A stretch of DNA of 64,000 bases from Verrucomicrobiaceae bacterium (GCA_947507875.1 CANNQP010000006.1:62001-126000); one strand, 5' to 3'; shown: positions 25,110-34,093, counted from the stretch's first letter. The notes: generated by a model from the sequence alone, not told the origin. A program made the numbers and translations.

Positions 25110-25925
25110 ATGCCCACCACACCGGACCTTTCCCAGTCACCTTTGGGCGTCTTTGACTCAGGCGTCGGCGGTCTCACGGTCGTGCGCGCTTTGCGGGAGC
25201 TGCTTCCACAAGAGTCCATCATTTACCTGGGTGATACCGCCCGTGTACCCTATGGCTCGAAATCGCCTGACACGATCCGCCGCTTCTCCGTGGAGGACAC
25301 GCAATTTCTCATCAACCACGGCGTCAAAGCCGTCGTTGTCGCCTGCAACACTGCGACAGCCCATGCGCTACCTTTGTTGCAGTCCACCTTTCGTGTTCCC
25401 GTGATCGGCGTGATCGAGCCTGGCGTGGAGGCGACGCTGGCCGATGGCCAAGCCGAACGGGTCGGCATCATCGGCACCGCGGGCACCATCCGCAGCAGCG
25501 CCTACCAATACGCCCTGGCCATGCGCCGCCCAGGACTGCAAATTCATGCGGCAGCCACGCCCCTGCTTGTGCCCTTCATTGAGGAAGGCTGGATCGACCA
25601 GCCTGCCCTCAAGCTCGTGCTAAGCGAATACCTCGACCCGCTTTTGGAAAAAGGCATCGATACGCTCATGCTCGGATGCACCCACTACCCGCTGCTCATG
25701 CCGGTGTTGGAAAAGATGCTCGGTAAAAAAGTTCGTCTCGTGGACAGTGCCAGTACCTGCGCGGCCCACACCCGTCTGGTGCTAGAGCAGGAGGGACTGC
25801 TCAGGCGCTCCCAAGGTCAAACCACGCTCGACATCTACCTGACCGACCTATCCGAGCAAGCTGAGGCCATGGCCCGCCGCTTTTTGGGGACCCAATTTGG
25901 ACGTGTCAAAAAGGCAGCTCTTTGA
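25110..25925 (+). CDS. murI: Glutamate racemase
   Basis: A 271-residue racemase making D-glutamate for peptidoglycan. Both catalytic Cys regions are visible: VVACNTATAHALP and LGCTHYPLLMP. The N-terminal GVFDSGVGGLTVVRAL and IIYLGDTARVPYGSKS are characteristic. ATG at 25110 is chosen; an in-frame GTG at 25086 would overlap the end of the DUF1802 gene. Presence of murI fits a peptidoglycan-containing PVC bacterium. Confidence 0.95.
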   Translation: MPTTPDLSQSPLGVFDSGVGGLTVVRALRELLPQESIIYLGDTARVPYGSKSPDTIRRFSVEDTQFLINHGVKAVVVACNTATAHALPLLQSTFRVPVIGVIEPGVEATLADGQAERVGIIGTAGTIRSSAYQYALAMRRPGLQIHAAATPLLVPFIEEGWIDQPALKLVLSEYLDPLLEKGIDTLMLGCTHYPLLMPVLEKMLGKKVRLVDSASTCAAHTRLVLEQEGLLRRSQGQTTLDIYLTDLSEQAEAMARRFLGTQFGRVKKAAL

Positions 25926-25971
25926 CCCATCAACGTCCGCTTTGAACGCCACACTGCGGGTTGCCTGGGCC

Positions 25972-25993
25972 AAAAAAGCGCAAATTAGCGCTT
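25972..25993 (-). terminator. Hairpin with T-run on minus strand between murI and tRNA-Gly
   Basis: AAGCGC (25976-25981) and GCGCTT (25988-25993) form a 6-bp stem with loop AAATTA. Read on the minus strand, the stem is followed by a run of T (complement of 25972-25977). It could stop leftward transcripts from the FHA-ABC operon before they enter murI antisense. It touches the -35 box of the tRNA-Gly promoter. Confidence 0.4.
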
Positions 25994-26019
25994 GCACATC
26001 GGTCGGTCTGGCGGACAAT
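25992..26019 (+). promoter_or_regulatory. Candidate promoter of tRNA-Gly
   Basis: TTGCAC (25992-25997) and GACAAT (26014-26019) are spaced by 16 nt. The expected transcription start is about 10 nt before the tRNA 5' end. Confidence 0.4.
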
Positions 26020-26036
26020 CGCGGCCCACCAGAAAA

Positions 26037-26111
26037 GCGGGTGTAGCTCAGTGGTAGAGCACTTCCTTGCCAAGGAAGATGTCGCGCGTTCGAATCGCGT
26101 CACCCGCTCCA
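26037..26111 (+). tRNA. tRNA-Gly (anticodon GCC)
   Basis: A complete cloverleaf: acceptor GCGGGTG pairs with CACCCGC, the D arm is GCTCAGTGGTAGAGC, the anticodon stem CTTCC/GGAAG encloses TTGCCAA (anticodon GCC), and the T arm is GCGCG-TTCGAAT-CGCGT. A CCA end is encoded. A T-rich stretch follows directly. Confidence 0.96.
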
Positions 26112-26231
26112 TTTTTTCAAACCGGTCACGACAACGGAACTGAAACTTGGGTCGTTCGTTCTCGAAGCATCCGCCTCCGTTCGTTTCTTAGGGTGCAGCC
26201 TTTTTTATCAACCTGCGTTTCGAAGCAACGA

Positions 26232-28841
26232 TTAGCGAGACCGCAGCAGCCAGCGCGGCAACATCGTGGCAGGCTGGCTTCGCAGCAGTCCGAATAGGGT
26301 GATCAGGTGAAAAACCAAGCCCCAGCCCAACAGCTCCAGCCCCACCAACTTGGCTTGGGAGATCGACTCATGCAGGTCGCCAGCAGTCACTCCATCCGAC
26401 ACATCGTTACGTCGAATCACATAATCCTGGCTTACGGAATCCTTCGCTGGCTGATGCGTTCCCACCAACTCGGGCACGACCAATGTATTTTGCCAAGCCG
26501 TGTTGGATTCGTCGATCTCTCGGTAGCGCCGATCTAGGCTTGGGCGACCCCACGCATCCTCGCTTTGTTGGCCAGAGGTGCGCTTAGGCTTGAGTCGGTC
26601 CGCGTTGGTGCCGGGCTTGATGTCCCAGCGCCCCGAGGCGTCCTTGGTGAAATCTGTCCAGAAAAACAGCGGCACTTCGGTCTCATCGGTCATGAGCGGC
26701 ACGCGCTGCTCAGCGACCAAAGCGAGGTCCAGGAGTCGCTGGGCATACGAGCTGGGCACCCAGTGGCTGATGCTCCGTGCCACCGGTGGCATCTCCGGCC
26801 GAGTGACGACAAAGCCGCTGAAGAGAATCTGCGGGATCAAGGCCAGCGGCACCCAAAGGCTGGCCTGCGTGGCCGTGCGCGCAGTCGCAGAGATCGCCAA
26901 ACCGAGCTGCACACCGACCCATCCCGTCAGCAGAAACGCCAACCCTAAAAGCGCGAGGCCAGACAGCGAGCCTGGCAGGATGGCATGAGCAGGATGGCCA
27001 TCCTGCGCCATGGCCAACACGGGCAAAGCTTGGGCGATAATTAGCAGCAGCACCTGAGCCCAAGCCAGCAGCGACAAAAAAGTCGTTTTGCTCAATGCGT
27101 AGGCATGCAGACCCAAGCCTGCGAGTCTTTCTCGGCGGAAAATGGGCAGCTCACGAACCACGGCTTGGGCCGCATGATTGCAGCCAAACCAAAGCGTGGC
27201 GATCAGGCAAGCAAAGAAACGGAACTCCGCGTCATGCAGGCCCACCATACCGGCGAGCAAACCAATGCCAAGCGCCTGAAGCAGAATCGATTGCCAGTTC
27301 CATGGATCGGAAAAAAGGATCCGCGCCTGCATCTCCACCAGCACGCGCAGACTTTTGAACAAGCCTGGCCGCGCCCTGGGTGCAGATCGCTCGACCACCG
27401 GTCGTGGTGGAGGAGCGGCTTCCTCAGAAAAGGGATAGAAGCGGGAATGCCGGAACTTTTCCAACCAGAAGTCCCCATGTCCAGGTTGACTCACGAGCTT
27501 GTAGATTCGCTCCAACCGCGCCACTGCGCCCTGGGCATTTGAAGTGCCAGGCGCGGCTCTTTCTTCCACGCCCAAAAAATGTTCGCGAGCTTCATCCAAA
27601 GTCCCGAGGAAAAGCAACTGCCCCTCATGGATGAAAGCGATGCGGTCGAACAGAAAAACCTTGTTCAAGCTGTGCGTGGTGCAGACCACCGTCTGACCCG
27701 TCAGGCGCAGGCTTTGCAGCGTCGCGTTCACGCTTTCCTCATTCTCTGGGTCGAGTCCCGAAGTCGGTTCATCCAAGAAAAGCACCGCAGGATGCCTCAA
27801 CAGCTCGGTGGCAATGTTGACGCGCTTTCGCTGTCCACCCGAGAGGCTTTGAATGCGCTGAGACGCCTGATGTTCCAAACCCAGCGTGTGCAACGTGCCA
27901 CGCACGAGGGCGAGCAAATCCTGCGGCTTGGCTTGGAGCCGCAAACGTGCCGTCAGCCACAGCGCCTCTTGCACAGTCAATTCTTGATGGACGAGGTCAT
28001 CCTGCGGCACCAGACCAACACGGCTGCCTGTGCTCAGCTTTTGTTCGATAGCTTCACCATCCAGAGTCACCCTGCCCTGATGCGGCTGCTGCAGACCTGC
28101 CAAAACATTCATGAGCGTGGATTTCCCCTGCCCAGAGCCCCCCAAGATGCCAAAAAACTCACCGGCACGGATTTCCACAGACACCGAATGGAGGAGGCAG
28201 CGCCGCTTTCCGCGCTGCGGCACCATGACATTCAGGGCATGACCCTCGACCCGTGCGCCCAGCAGTGAGTCAACCCAGACGATAGAGGCACCCGTGAATT
28301 CGAAGGCATAGGCACCCAGGGTGAAGCGATCTCCTGGCACGAGCAGCTTTTGCTGAAAAGGGGCCCCATTCAGGTAAGTGCCTTTGGAACTGACATCGCG
28401 GATCATCCACCCCTCCTGCAAGAGAAAGACCTCCACGTGCAGCGGTGAGATCCCGCGATCTTCAACATCGAGCTGCCAAAAATCCACCTCCGGGTCGGCA
28501 GGGACTTCGGCCGCTGCGCGCCCCAGGTGAAGACGACGACTCCCCAGCCACACCTGGCCGCAGGGTTTGCCCTGCAAAATCGGACATTCCGGACGCAGCA
28601 AAAAACGCCCACGAACAGGGCCGAGGCGAAACGCATCCAGATGATTCAGCGGCACTGCACTGCCTGGGGCGAGCGGGCGACCCTTCCATTCCATGGGCAA
28701 CGCGGCCTCACCGCTAAGCAGCCAGGTGGCACGCGCGGGCAGCCATTCAAAGACCGCTCCCTTCCACCGTACACGCCCCTTTTCCAGAGAGGCGGTTTCG
28801 ATCTGCCCGCTGGCGTTGAAGTAGTCGATCTGTCCTTGCAT
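26232..28841 (-). CDS. FHA-domain ABC transporter (ABCG-like half transporter, ATPase fused to ABC-2 membrane domain)
   Basis: An 869-residue fusion. Residues about 100-185 form an FHA phosphothreonine-binding domain (LHLGRAAAE, SPLHVEVF, IRDVSSKGTYLNG). Residues about 200-430 form an ABC ATPase: Walker A GGSGQGKST (234-242), Q-loop VPQDDLVHQELT, signature LSGGQRKRV, Walker B VLFLDEPTSGLDPE, switch His CTTHSLNK. The C-terminal half has about six membrane helices of the ABC-2 type, with a roughly 100-residue hydrophilic insertion before the last helix. It starts 15 nt after a Ser/Thr kinase gene, so FHA binding of a kinase target (or of the kinase) may gate transport. Cargo unknown. Confidence 0.88.
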   Translation of the reverse strand: MQGQIDYFNASGQIETASLEKGRVRWKGAVFEWLPARATWLLSGEAALPMEWKGRPLAPGSAVPLNHLDAFRLGPVRGRFLLRPECPILQGKPCGQVWLGSRRLHLGRAAAEVPADPEVDFWQLDVEDRGISPLHVEVFLLQEGWMIRDVSSKGTYLNGAPFQQKLLVPGDRFTLGAYAFEFTGASIVWVDSLLGARVEGHALNVMVPQRGKRRCLLHSVSVEIRAGEFFGILGGSGQGKSTLMNVLAGLQQPHQGRVTLDGEAIEQKLSTGSRVGLVPQDDLVHQELTVQEALWLTARLRLQAKPQDLLALVRGTLHTLGLEHQASQRIQSLSGGQRKRVNIATELLRHPAVLFLDEPTSGLDPENEESVNATLQSLRLTGQTVVCTTHSLNKVFLFDRIAFIHEGQLLFLGTLDEAREHFLGVEERAAPGTSNAQGAVARLERIYKLVSQPGHGDFWLEKFRHSRFYPFSEEAAPPPRPVVERSAPRARPGLFKSLRVLVEMQARILFSDPWNWQSILLQALGIGLLAGMVGLHDAEFRFFACLIATLWFGCNHAAQAVVRELPIFRRERLAGLGLHAYALSKTTFLSLLAWAQVLLLIIAQALPVLAMAQDGHPAHAILPGSLSGLALLGLAFLLTGWVGVQLGLAISATARTATQASLWVPLALIPQILFSGFVVTRPEMPPVARSISHWVPSSYAQRLLDLALVAEQRVPLMTDETEVPLFFWTDFTKDASGRWDIKPGTNADRLKPKRTSGQQSEDAWGRPSLDRRYREIDESNTAWQNTLVVPELVGTHQPAKDSVSQDYVIRRNDVSDGVTAGDLHESISQAKLVGLELLGWGLVFHLITLFGLLRSQPATMLPRWLLRSR

Positions 28842-28856
28842 AAGGGCGAGGCTGGC

Positions 28857-30989
28857 TCATGGCACACGAAGCAGGGGAGGCAGGGGCAGATTTTCCATCT
28901 GCAAGAGCAGACGCAAGATCGCCACACAAGTGTCAGCCATCGTCTCGCGGGAAATCCAGCGAGCGAGCCAGCGGTTGCTTTCCTCACTCAAGCTAGGCAC
29001 GGCGACATACCGAGCGCGCGACATTTGTGCAGCAGCTAAAGGCGGCAGGCCGCTCAGCAAATGATAAAGCAGATGCGCATAGCGACAGGGCAGGCTAGCC
29101 AACTCCGACACGTCATCCGTCACTGGCTCATGAAGAGCAGCAGCCTTCAGCGCGGGCTGATAATCCAACGCGAGACGAACGCGATGCGTGGGCCAATGAG
29201 CCAAACTGAGGTTGATCAGCTTGCGTGCATCACGGTCATTCAATCGGCCTCCATAAAGCTGCGGGAACTGCATGATCAGAGCATGTGGCGTCAGATTCAG
29301 ACTCGGGATGTCAGCCTTGGTCGCGAGGTCACAGGCCTCGGCGATTTGCATCAAAACGGGTGAGGCTTCCTGTAGCGACAGCCGTTGCTTGGCCTTTAGC
29401 AACGTCAGCAGCCTCATGCCCTCGATCCATTCTTCGGCAAAGGCGACGTGATCCTGAAAGCGCAACAGGGCGAGGCTGGCCACCATGAAGCCACCACGGC
29501 ACTCAGCCGCGCGCTTTTGTAAGCTTTCCAACCGCTTCAAGAAACGCTCATTTCGGGCCAAATGATCGTGCAGCACGGTGAGCTTCAACATGTCCCCCGT
29601 GCGCAATCGTTTCGCCTCGTAGGTGATGCCGATCTCCTCGTGCAGGCCTTCGGTTTCCTCCCTTAACTCAAACTTTGTGTGAATGGATGCCGCAATGATC
29701 GTGAGGCCAGGGAAACGCTGACGAGATGAAGAGGAGACTTTGGCCGACTGCGCAACGGAGGAGGACGGGGCCGCAGCGTCCTGGAGCTCCATCATGGACC
29801 GTAAACGTGCCGCCTTCGAGGTCGATGTCCGCGACCGGCTCGTCTCTCGCTTGGCCTCAGCGCTGGACAGCTTCGTGGCGCTATCGGAGAGGGGCAACAA
29901 CGGGATGGCCAGAGCGTCTTTCCACTCCATCGGGTTAGAGGGGGCAGAGGCATGGCCGGCCGAGGCAACTTGGTGCGATGGGCCCAAATCCCCCAAGCAG
30001 GCATCCATCGCAACCAGCACAGCATTCATGTCGCTCAAACGCAGGCGGGGGTCCGGCTGCAGCATTTGGGACAATAGACCGCGCAGGCTAGCGGGCATAC
30101 TCTCGGCTAAATCTTCTGCATGACTGAGGCCCGAAAGGCGACGTCGGGCAATGTCCTGCGCTCCAGATGCCAGGGGCAGATGTCCTTCCAGCAAGTACCA
30201 GAGTGTCATGCCGAGGGAGAAAACATCCGTGCGCTCATCCAAGGCATCTCCCCGCAGCTGCTCGGGACTCGTGTAGTGCAGCGTGCCACGAAACTGTCCC
30301 TGCTGCGTGAGACCAGAGGCCTGCCCCAACGCCTTCACCAAGCCAAAGTCGATCAGCTTGAGCGTCGCCTCATTCCGCCCTGAGACCAGAGAAAGCATGA
30401 GGTTCGAGGGCTTCAAATCCCGATGCAGAAAGCCCTGATGATGCACATAAACCAGCGCCTGCGCCGCCTGTCGGCAAAATCGTAAAGCAGTCAACGGCGG
30501 CAAGGGCCCCTGAGCCTGAACCAGGCTTTCCAGATCTCCCCCATCACAGTATTCTATGGCGCAAAACAGCGCACCGTCTTCCTCTCCGCAGTCGCGTAGT
30601 TCTGCGATATGTGGGTGGCGCAGCTGCGCAATCGCCCGCGCCTCATTGAGAAAGCGCTGACGTGTTTCCGGATCAAAAGCCAGCGCCTCATGAATGACCT
30701 TTAACACCACGGGCAGATTCAACAGGCTATGAGTCGCTAAATAGGTTTTTGCGGCAGAACCACTGCCCAGCAGCAAAGGTTTACCGTCTTGATCCAACAC
30801 AAAACGATATCGCCCGAAAGAAGGAGCTCGCCGAGATCGCGAGGTGGCAGGTTTCGAGGCAGGCGGGAAACTTTGCGCCTTATCCCTTGCTGAGGCATGA
30901 ACCTCCACACGACGCCTATCCTCCGCCGGCAGCAGGCCGTCATCAGCTTGGGGGAGAGGATGGTCTGGACCAGGAGGCATGAAAGGCAC
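28857..30989 (-). CDS. Ser/Thr protein kinase fused to a second, degenerate kinase-like domain
   Basis: A 710-residue cytoplasmic protein with no membrane segment. Residues about 60-330 are a complete Hanks-type kinase: LGSGSAAKTYLA loop, Lys97 (VVLKVIH), HRDLKPSN (189-196), DFG (214-216) and SPEQ (241). A Ser/Thr/Ala-rich linker follows. Residues about 445-700 resemble a kinase again but without catalytic residues: the Lys position is Thr (LKLTVLH) and HRDLKPSN reads SLNLTPHA, with no DFG. This looks like a pseudokinase. It is followed after 15 nt by an FHA-ABC transporter on the same strand, suggesting one phospho-signalling and transport module. Confidence 0.87.
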   Translation of the reverse strand: MPFMPPGPDHPLPQADDGLLPAEDRRRVEVHASARDKAQSFPPASKPATSRSRRAPSFGRYRFVLDQDGKPLLLGSGSAAKTYLATHSLLNLPVVLKVIHEALAFDPETRQRFLNEARAIAQLRHPHIAELRDCGEEDGALFCAIEYCDGGDLESLVQAQGPLPPLTALRFCRQAAQALVYVHHQGFLHRDLKPSNLMLSLVSGRNEATLKLIDFGLVKALGQASGLTQQGQFRGTLHYTSPEQLRGDALDERTDVFSLGMTLWYLLEGHLPLASGAQDIARRRLSGLSHAEDLAESMPASLRGLLSQMLQPDPRLRLSDMNAVLVAMDACLGDLGPSHQVASAGHASAPSNPMEWKDALAIPLLPLSDSATKLSSAEAKRETSRSRTSTSKAARLRSMMELQDAAAPSSSVAQSAKVSSSSRQRFPGLTIIAASIHTKFELREETEGLHEEIGITYEAKRLRTGDMLKLTVLHDHLARNERFLKRLESLQKRAAECRGGFMVASLALLRFQDHVAFAEEWIEGMRLLTLLKAKQRLSLQEASPVLMQIAEACDLATKADIPSLNLTPHALIMQFPQLYGGRLNDRDARKLINLSLAHWPTHRVRLALDYQPALKAAALHEPVTDDVSELASLPCRYAHLLYHLLSGLPPLAAAQMSRARYVAVPSLSEESNRWLARWISRETMADTCVAILRLLLQMENLPLPPLLRVP

Positions 30990-31117
30990 AGATCAGACGA
31001 GAATTGTGTCAGGGGCGACTCCGAGAAAGGAACAGCTCAGACAGCTGCAGATGGTGAAGCATGAATCCTTCCCTGCGCATCTGAAATATGATGAAGGCAG
31101 ATTGAGGCCTAGCTGCC

Positions 31118-31972
31118 TCAAATCCATAGAGCCTGAATCTGGCCTCCGTGCCTGCGGCACAACTCGGCAGTCGATTCTGGACCCAAGATCATGAAGGCGG
31201 TGGAAAGCGCGTCCGAAAGGGCCGCTGCTGGGGCCAGGGCATAGCTGCGACGTGGCTGGATCGGCAAGGGCTGAAGGCTGCGCGGGTCCATGATATGCGC
31301 ACCTTTGACCTGAAAACCACTACCGCTCAGTGCGCGTTCAGCCAGGCTGAGTGTCTCTGTCCCATCAGCCAGGGTGACTTCCCATCCCGACTCTCCTGGC
31401 GGTGGCTGTAGGGCCAGCAGAGTGCTATCACCGGCATTCAAAAAAGCACGCTCAATGCCCCATTCCTGAAGAATGACGGCAGCCTGGTCCAGCGCGTAAC
31501 CTTTGCCAACCGCCCCCAGATCGAAAACCATGTGGTCAGCGAGAACGGTGACCTTGAGCGCCGCCTCATCCAACTGGAACAAATGGGCGCCGATGCTGGA
31601 GCGGGCACGGGCAAGCCATTCAGCATCAGGTGTGCGCAGATGGCCTTCCTCATCACGCCACAGCTGCATCAGCGGCCCGATGGTGATGTCAAAGGCACCA
31701 CCGGTTTCCTCCGACACCGTTTTGGCCAGTGAAAGGCAATCCCACACCGCCAGCGTCACCGTGAGGCTTTCCCCCGCTTTCAACAGGCTGAGGCGCCAGA
31801 CATCGCTGGTCTGTCGAAAACGGCTGAGGTCGTCCTCCAGCCGAGCAATCTCCGTGAACACGGCATCGGCCGCCTGCGCGGCATAGTCTGCGTCGTGATG
31901 GCACAGAATGGCCTCGAACGAAGTAGCCATAGCTTCTGTGCGAAAACGTAGCATCTGGGATGAACTGCTCAT
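31118..31972 (-). CDS. ApbE-family FAD:protein FMN transferase-like protein (cytoplasmic form)
   Basis: A 284-residue protein with the ApbE fold: ARLEDDLSRFRQTSD, GGAFDITIGPLMQLW, DLGAVGKGYALDQAA (the family KGYAVD), FLNAGDST, AHIMDPRS and the metal-site DALSTAFMIL near the C-terminus. No signal peptide or lipobox is visible, unlike the copy at the left edge of the window. Either it acts inside the cell or it has lost export. It lies 11 nt after the TIGR03663-like gene and 128 nt before the kinase gene, on one strand. No Nqr, Rnf or other known flavinylation target is in view. Confidence 0.85.
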   Translation of the reverse strand: MSSSSQMLRFRTEAMATSFEAILCHHDADYAAQAADAVFTEIARLEDDLSRFRQTSDVWRLSLLKAGESLTVTLAVWDCLSLAKTVSEETGGAFDITIGPLMQLWRDEEGHLRTPDAEWLARARSSIGAHLFQLDEAALKVTVLADHMVFDLGAVGKGYALDQAAVILQEWGIERAFLNAGDSTLLALQPPPGESGWEVTLADGTETLSLAERALSGSGFQVKGAHIMDPRSLQPLPIQPRRSYALAPAAALSDALSTAFMILGPESTAELCRRHGGQIQALWI

Positions 31973-31983
31973 GCCAATACCAT

Positions 31984-33735
31984 TCAGCGCGATTCGGGCA
32001 AAGCAGCCCCCCCCGGCGAGGCAGAGCCTGGCAGTGCAGGCAGCACCGGCACGTTAGGCGTCAGCTTGGGCGGATCGGTCAAAGTGCCCGTTGCTGGCGA
32101 AAGAGCTCCAGCTTCAGCAGAGAGAGGGATAGATGCTCTAGGTTGGACAGCTGCCTGCTCTTTCCGAACCAGCAACGTGAGGTAGAGATCCGGTCGCAAT
32201 CCATAGGGCCCGCTTTCCACATAATCGACCGCCGCGGAGCCAAGCACGGTCTTCAGCACCGGCAGCTGATCGACATCCACAATCAGAACCGGTGCCTCCA
32301 CCGCTGCCGGCACTTCGGTCTGGTAGCCGATGTGCGGAATTGCGCGCCAATACCAGGGCAGCGGCCAGCCTGAATCACGATTGATCACTTGTGCCTGGAA
32401 TGCTTCGCCACGCTCTGCGGCCAGCCGGCGCACCTCAGCGACAAGGCGCAGAAGATCCGTTGTGGTATGCGAATACGCGTATGGATTGCGCTGATCGGCA
32501 CGATATTCATGCGTCGCGAACTTGCTCTGGCTGCAGAGAAAGTAGATGCCCACACCAAGTAGAAGCTTGTAAACCCAACCTGCCACACCGCCGCGCATCA
32601 TCGTCCAAAGCCAGGCCGCACCCGTGCCTGCCAGAAGCGTCAACGCATGTTGGGCTGAAAGAATACACCAGGGTGTTTTGTAGCTGATTACAGAATAGAT
32701 CGCTAGCAAGGCGAGGGTGTAGATGGACAAAAACACGAGGAGCGCCTGATGCGCGGAATTGCGATGTTGACCCACAAGCGCGTGAATCATGCCCAGCGCC
32801 CCCAGAAAAACTAACATAGCCTCGCTCCAAACCAAGCCATCCTTTCGCCAAACCAACAGCTGCAAGTAATAAAACCAAGGCTTTTCGTGACCACTCCCCT
32901 CGCTGCGCTGCAGGTAGCTAGCGTAAGTCCACAAGCTATCCTGAACCGCTTTCCAGTCCTGAAAACCATTCGAGTAGGAAGCCACTGAAACCACCAACGC
33001 TGGCACCAACACCCAGGCCCAAGGCGCACGAATGACCCTCTTTTTGCCCCCAGATCCCAAACTGAGGCTGCGAGTCTTCTGTGGTTCAAAACCTCCCAGA
33101 AAAAGCCAAACCACGGCCCAACCAACCCAAGCCGCTGCCACATTGAGGATAAAAGTTTCCTTCGTCGCATGGGCGAATCCCAAAGCAGCCCCTCCTCCCA
33201 CTAGCCACAGTCGAGTTCCGCCCTGCGAAAAACGCCAAAAACTGCCCAGCGCCACCGCCACCAGGAGAGTCAGCAGCATCTCCATGATGAAGTAGCGGCT
33301 GTAATACACCATCATCGGCGACACGGCGGTCATCAACAAAGCCAACGCCACACCATGCCGACCCAGGGCATCAGCAAACAAAAAGCCGGAGAGCATGACC
33401 CCGATGCCACAAAGCACAGCTACCCCACGCAGATGAGATTCTGACCACGTGGAAGGCTCACCCCATCCTGTCAATTTACCCCAGAGCATGGAGGTCTGAT
33501 GTAAGCCAGGGCCATGGTAGTCCTTCGGATCATAGTCAAAGTGACCGCTCTGCCAGTAGTCGGCCAGCTTCACGCCCAAAATGGCCTCATCCGTGTGCAG
33601 GGGACGCCATTCCAAATTCGGCAGACGATAAAAAAAACCCAAACCCAGAGCCACCATGGCCAGAACCAGGAAAGAAAGCGGAGAAATGGAAACCTCTTTG
33701 CGCGTGGCCATGAATAGAAAAAAGCCAATCACCAT
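31984..33735 (-). CDS. TIGR03663-like membrane glycosyltransferase-type protein (GT-C/PMT-like)
   Basis: A 583-residue polytopic protein with about 11-12 hydrophobic segments. An early periplasmic motif RPLHTDEAILG resembles the Asp-Glu site of GT39/GT-C enzymes, and DYHGPGLHQ follows, as in TIGR03663 proteins. The C-terminal 150 residues are soluble and end in a Pro-rich tail. GT-C enzymes use polyprenyl-phosphate sugars to glycosylate targets outside the membrane; the substrate of this group is unknown. A second ATG at 33711 could be the start. It is the first gene of the set with apbE. Confidence 0.8.
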   Translation of the reverse strand: MVIGFFLFMATRKEVSISPLSFLVLAMVALGLGFFYRLPNLEWRPLHTDEAILGVKLADYWQSGHFDYDPKDYHGPGLHQTSMLWGKLTGWGEPSTWSESHLRGVAVLCGIGVMLSGFLFADALGRHGVALALLMTAVSPMMVYYSRYFIMEMLLTLLVAVALGSFWRFSQGGTRLWLVGGGAALGFAHATKETFILNVAAAWVGWAVVWLFLGGFEPQKTRSLSLGSGGKKRVIRAPWAWVLVPALVVSVASYSNGFQDWKAVQDSLWTYASYLQRSEGSGHEKPWFYYLQLLVWRKDGLVWSEAMLVFLGALGMIHALVGQHRNSAHQALLVFLSIYTLALLAIYSVISYKTPWCILSAQHALTLLAGTGAAWLWTMMRGGVAGWVYKLLLGVGIYFLCSQSKFATHEYRADQRNPYAYSHTTTDLLRLVAEVRRLAAERGEAFQAQVINRDSGWPLPWYWRAIPHIGYQTEVPAAVEAPVLIVDVDQLPVLKTVLGSAAVDYVESGPYGLRPDLYLTLLVRKEQAAVQPRASIPLSAEAGALSPATGTLTDPPKLTPNVPVLPALPGSASPGGAALPESR

Positions 33736-33850
33736 GGAGGCATCTTACGCTCGCGCAAGGAGGGAAGCCCGGATTGAGCCAGGGGCACAAACTAGGCAAG
33801 TTCCAGGAAGGGCTTGTCAAAAAAAGCCTGCATTGTCCGCCGTTTTCAGC

Positions 33851-33878
33851 TTGCCAGAGGAAGAAAGGTGAATATCTA
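33851..33878 (+). promoter_or_regulatory. Candidate promoter of the tRNA-Lys pair
   Basis: TTGCCA (33851-33856) and TATCTA (33873-33878) are 16 nt apart. The expected start of transcription is just upstream of the first tRNA-Lys gene. Confidence 0.35.
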
Positions 33879-33891
33879 CCCTCCCCCATCC

Positions 33892-33966
33892 GCGCGGGTA
33901 GCTCAGCGGTAGAGCAGTTGGCTTTTAACCAATTGGCCGAGGGTTCGATCCCCTCCCCGCGTACCA
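33892..33966 (+). tRNA. tRNA-Lys (anticodon TTT)
   Basis: Acceptor GCGCGGG pairs with CCCGCGT (first pair G-U). D arm GCTCAGCGGTAGAGC, anticodon arm GTTGG-CTTTTAA-CCAAT (anticodon TTT), and T arm GAGGG-TTCGATC-CCCTC are complete. The CCA end is encoded. Confidence 0.96.
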
Positions 33967-33988
33967 CTTTTCATCGGATGTATCCATT

Positions 33989-34063
33989 GCCCAGGTAGCT
34001 CAGTGGTAGAGCAGTTGGCTCTTAACCAATTGGTCGTGGGTTCGAATCCCTCCCTGGGCACCA
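33989..34063 (+). tRNA. tRNA-Lys (anticodon CTT) with a T-stem mismatch
   Basis: Acceptor GCCCAGG pairs with CCTGGGC. The D and anticodon arms are almost identical to the preceding tRNA-Lys; the loop CTCTTAA gives anticodon CTT. The T arm GTGGG-TTCGAAT-CCCTC has a U-U mismatch at the second pair, where the first gene has A-U. CCA is encoded. It lies 22 nt after the first tRNA and probably shares its transcript. Confidence 0.94.
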
Positions 34064-34071
34064 CTGTCACG

Positions 34072-34093
34072 CTCCCCCCATCGGGGAGTTTTT
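34072..34093 (+). terminator. Intrinsic terminator of the tRNA-Lys pair
   Basis: CTCCCC (34072-34077) and GGGGAG (34083-34088) form a stem with a 5-nt loop, followed by five T residues. It abuts the stop codon of the convergent cytochrome gene. Confidence 0.75.
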
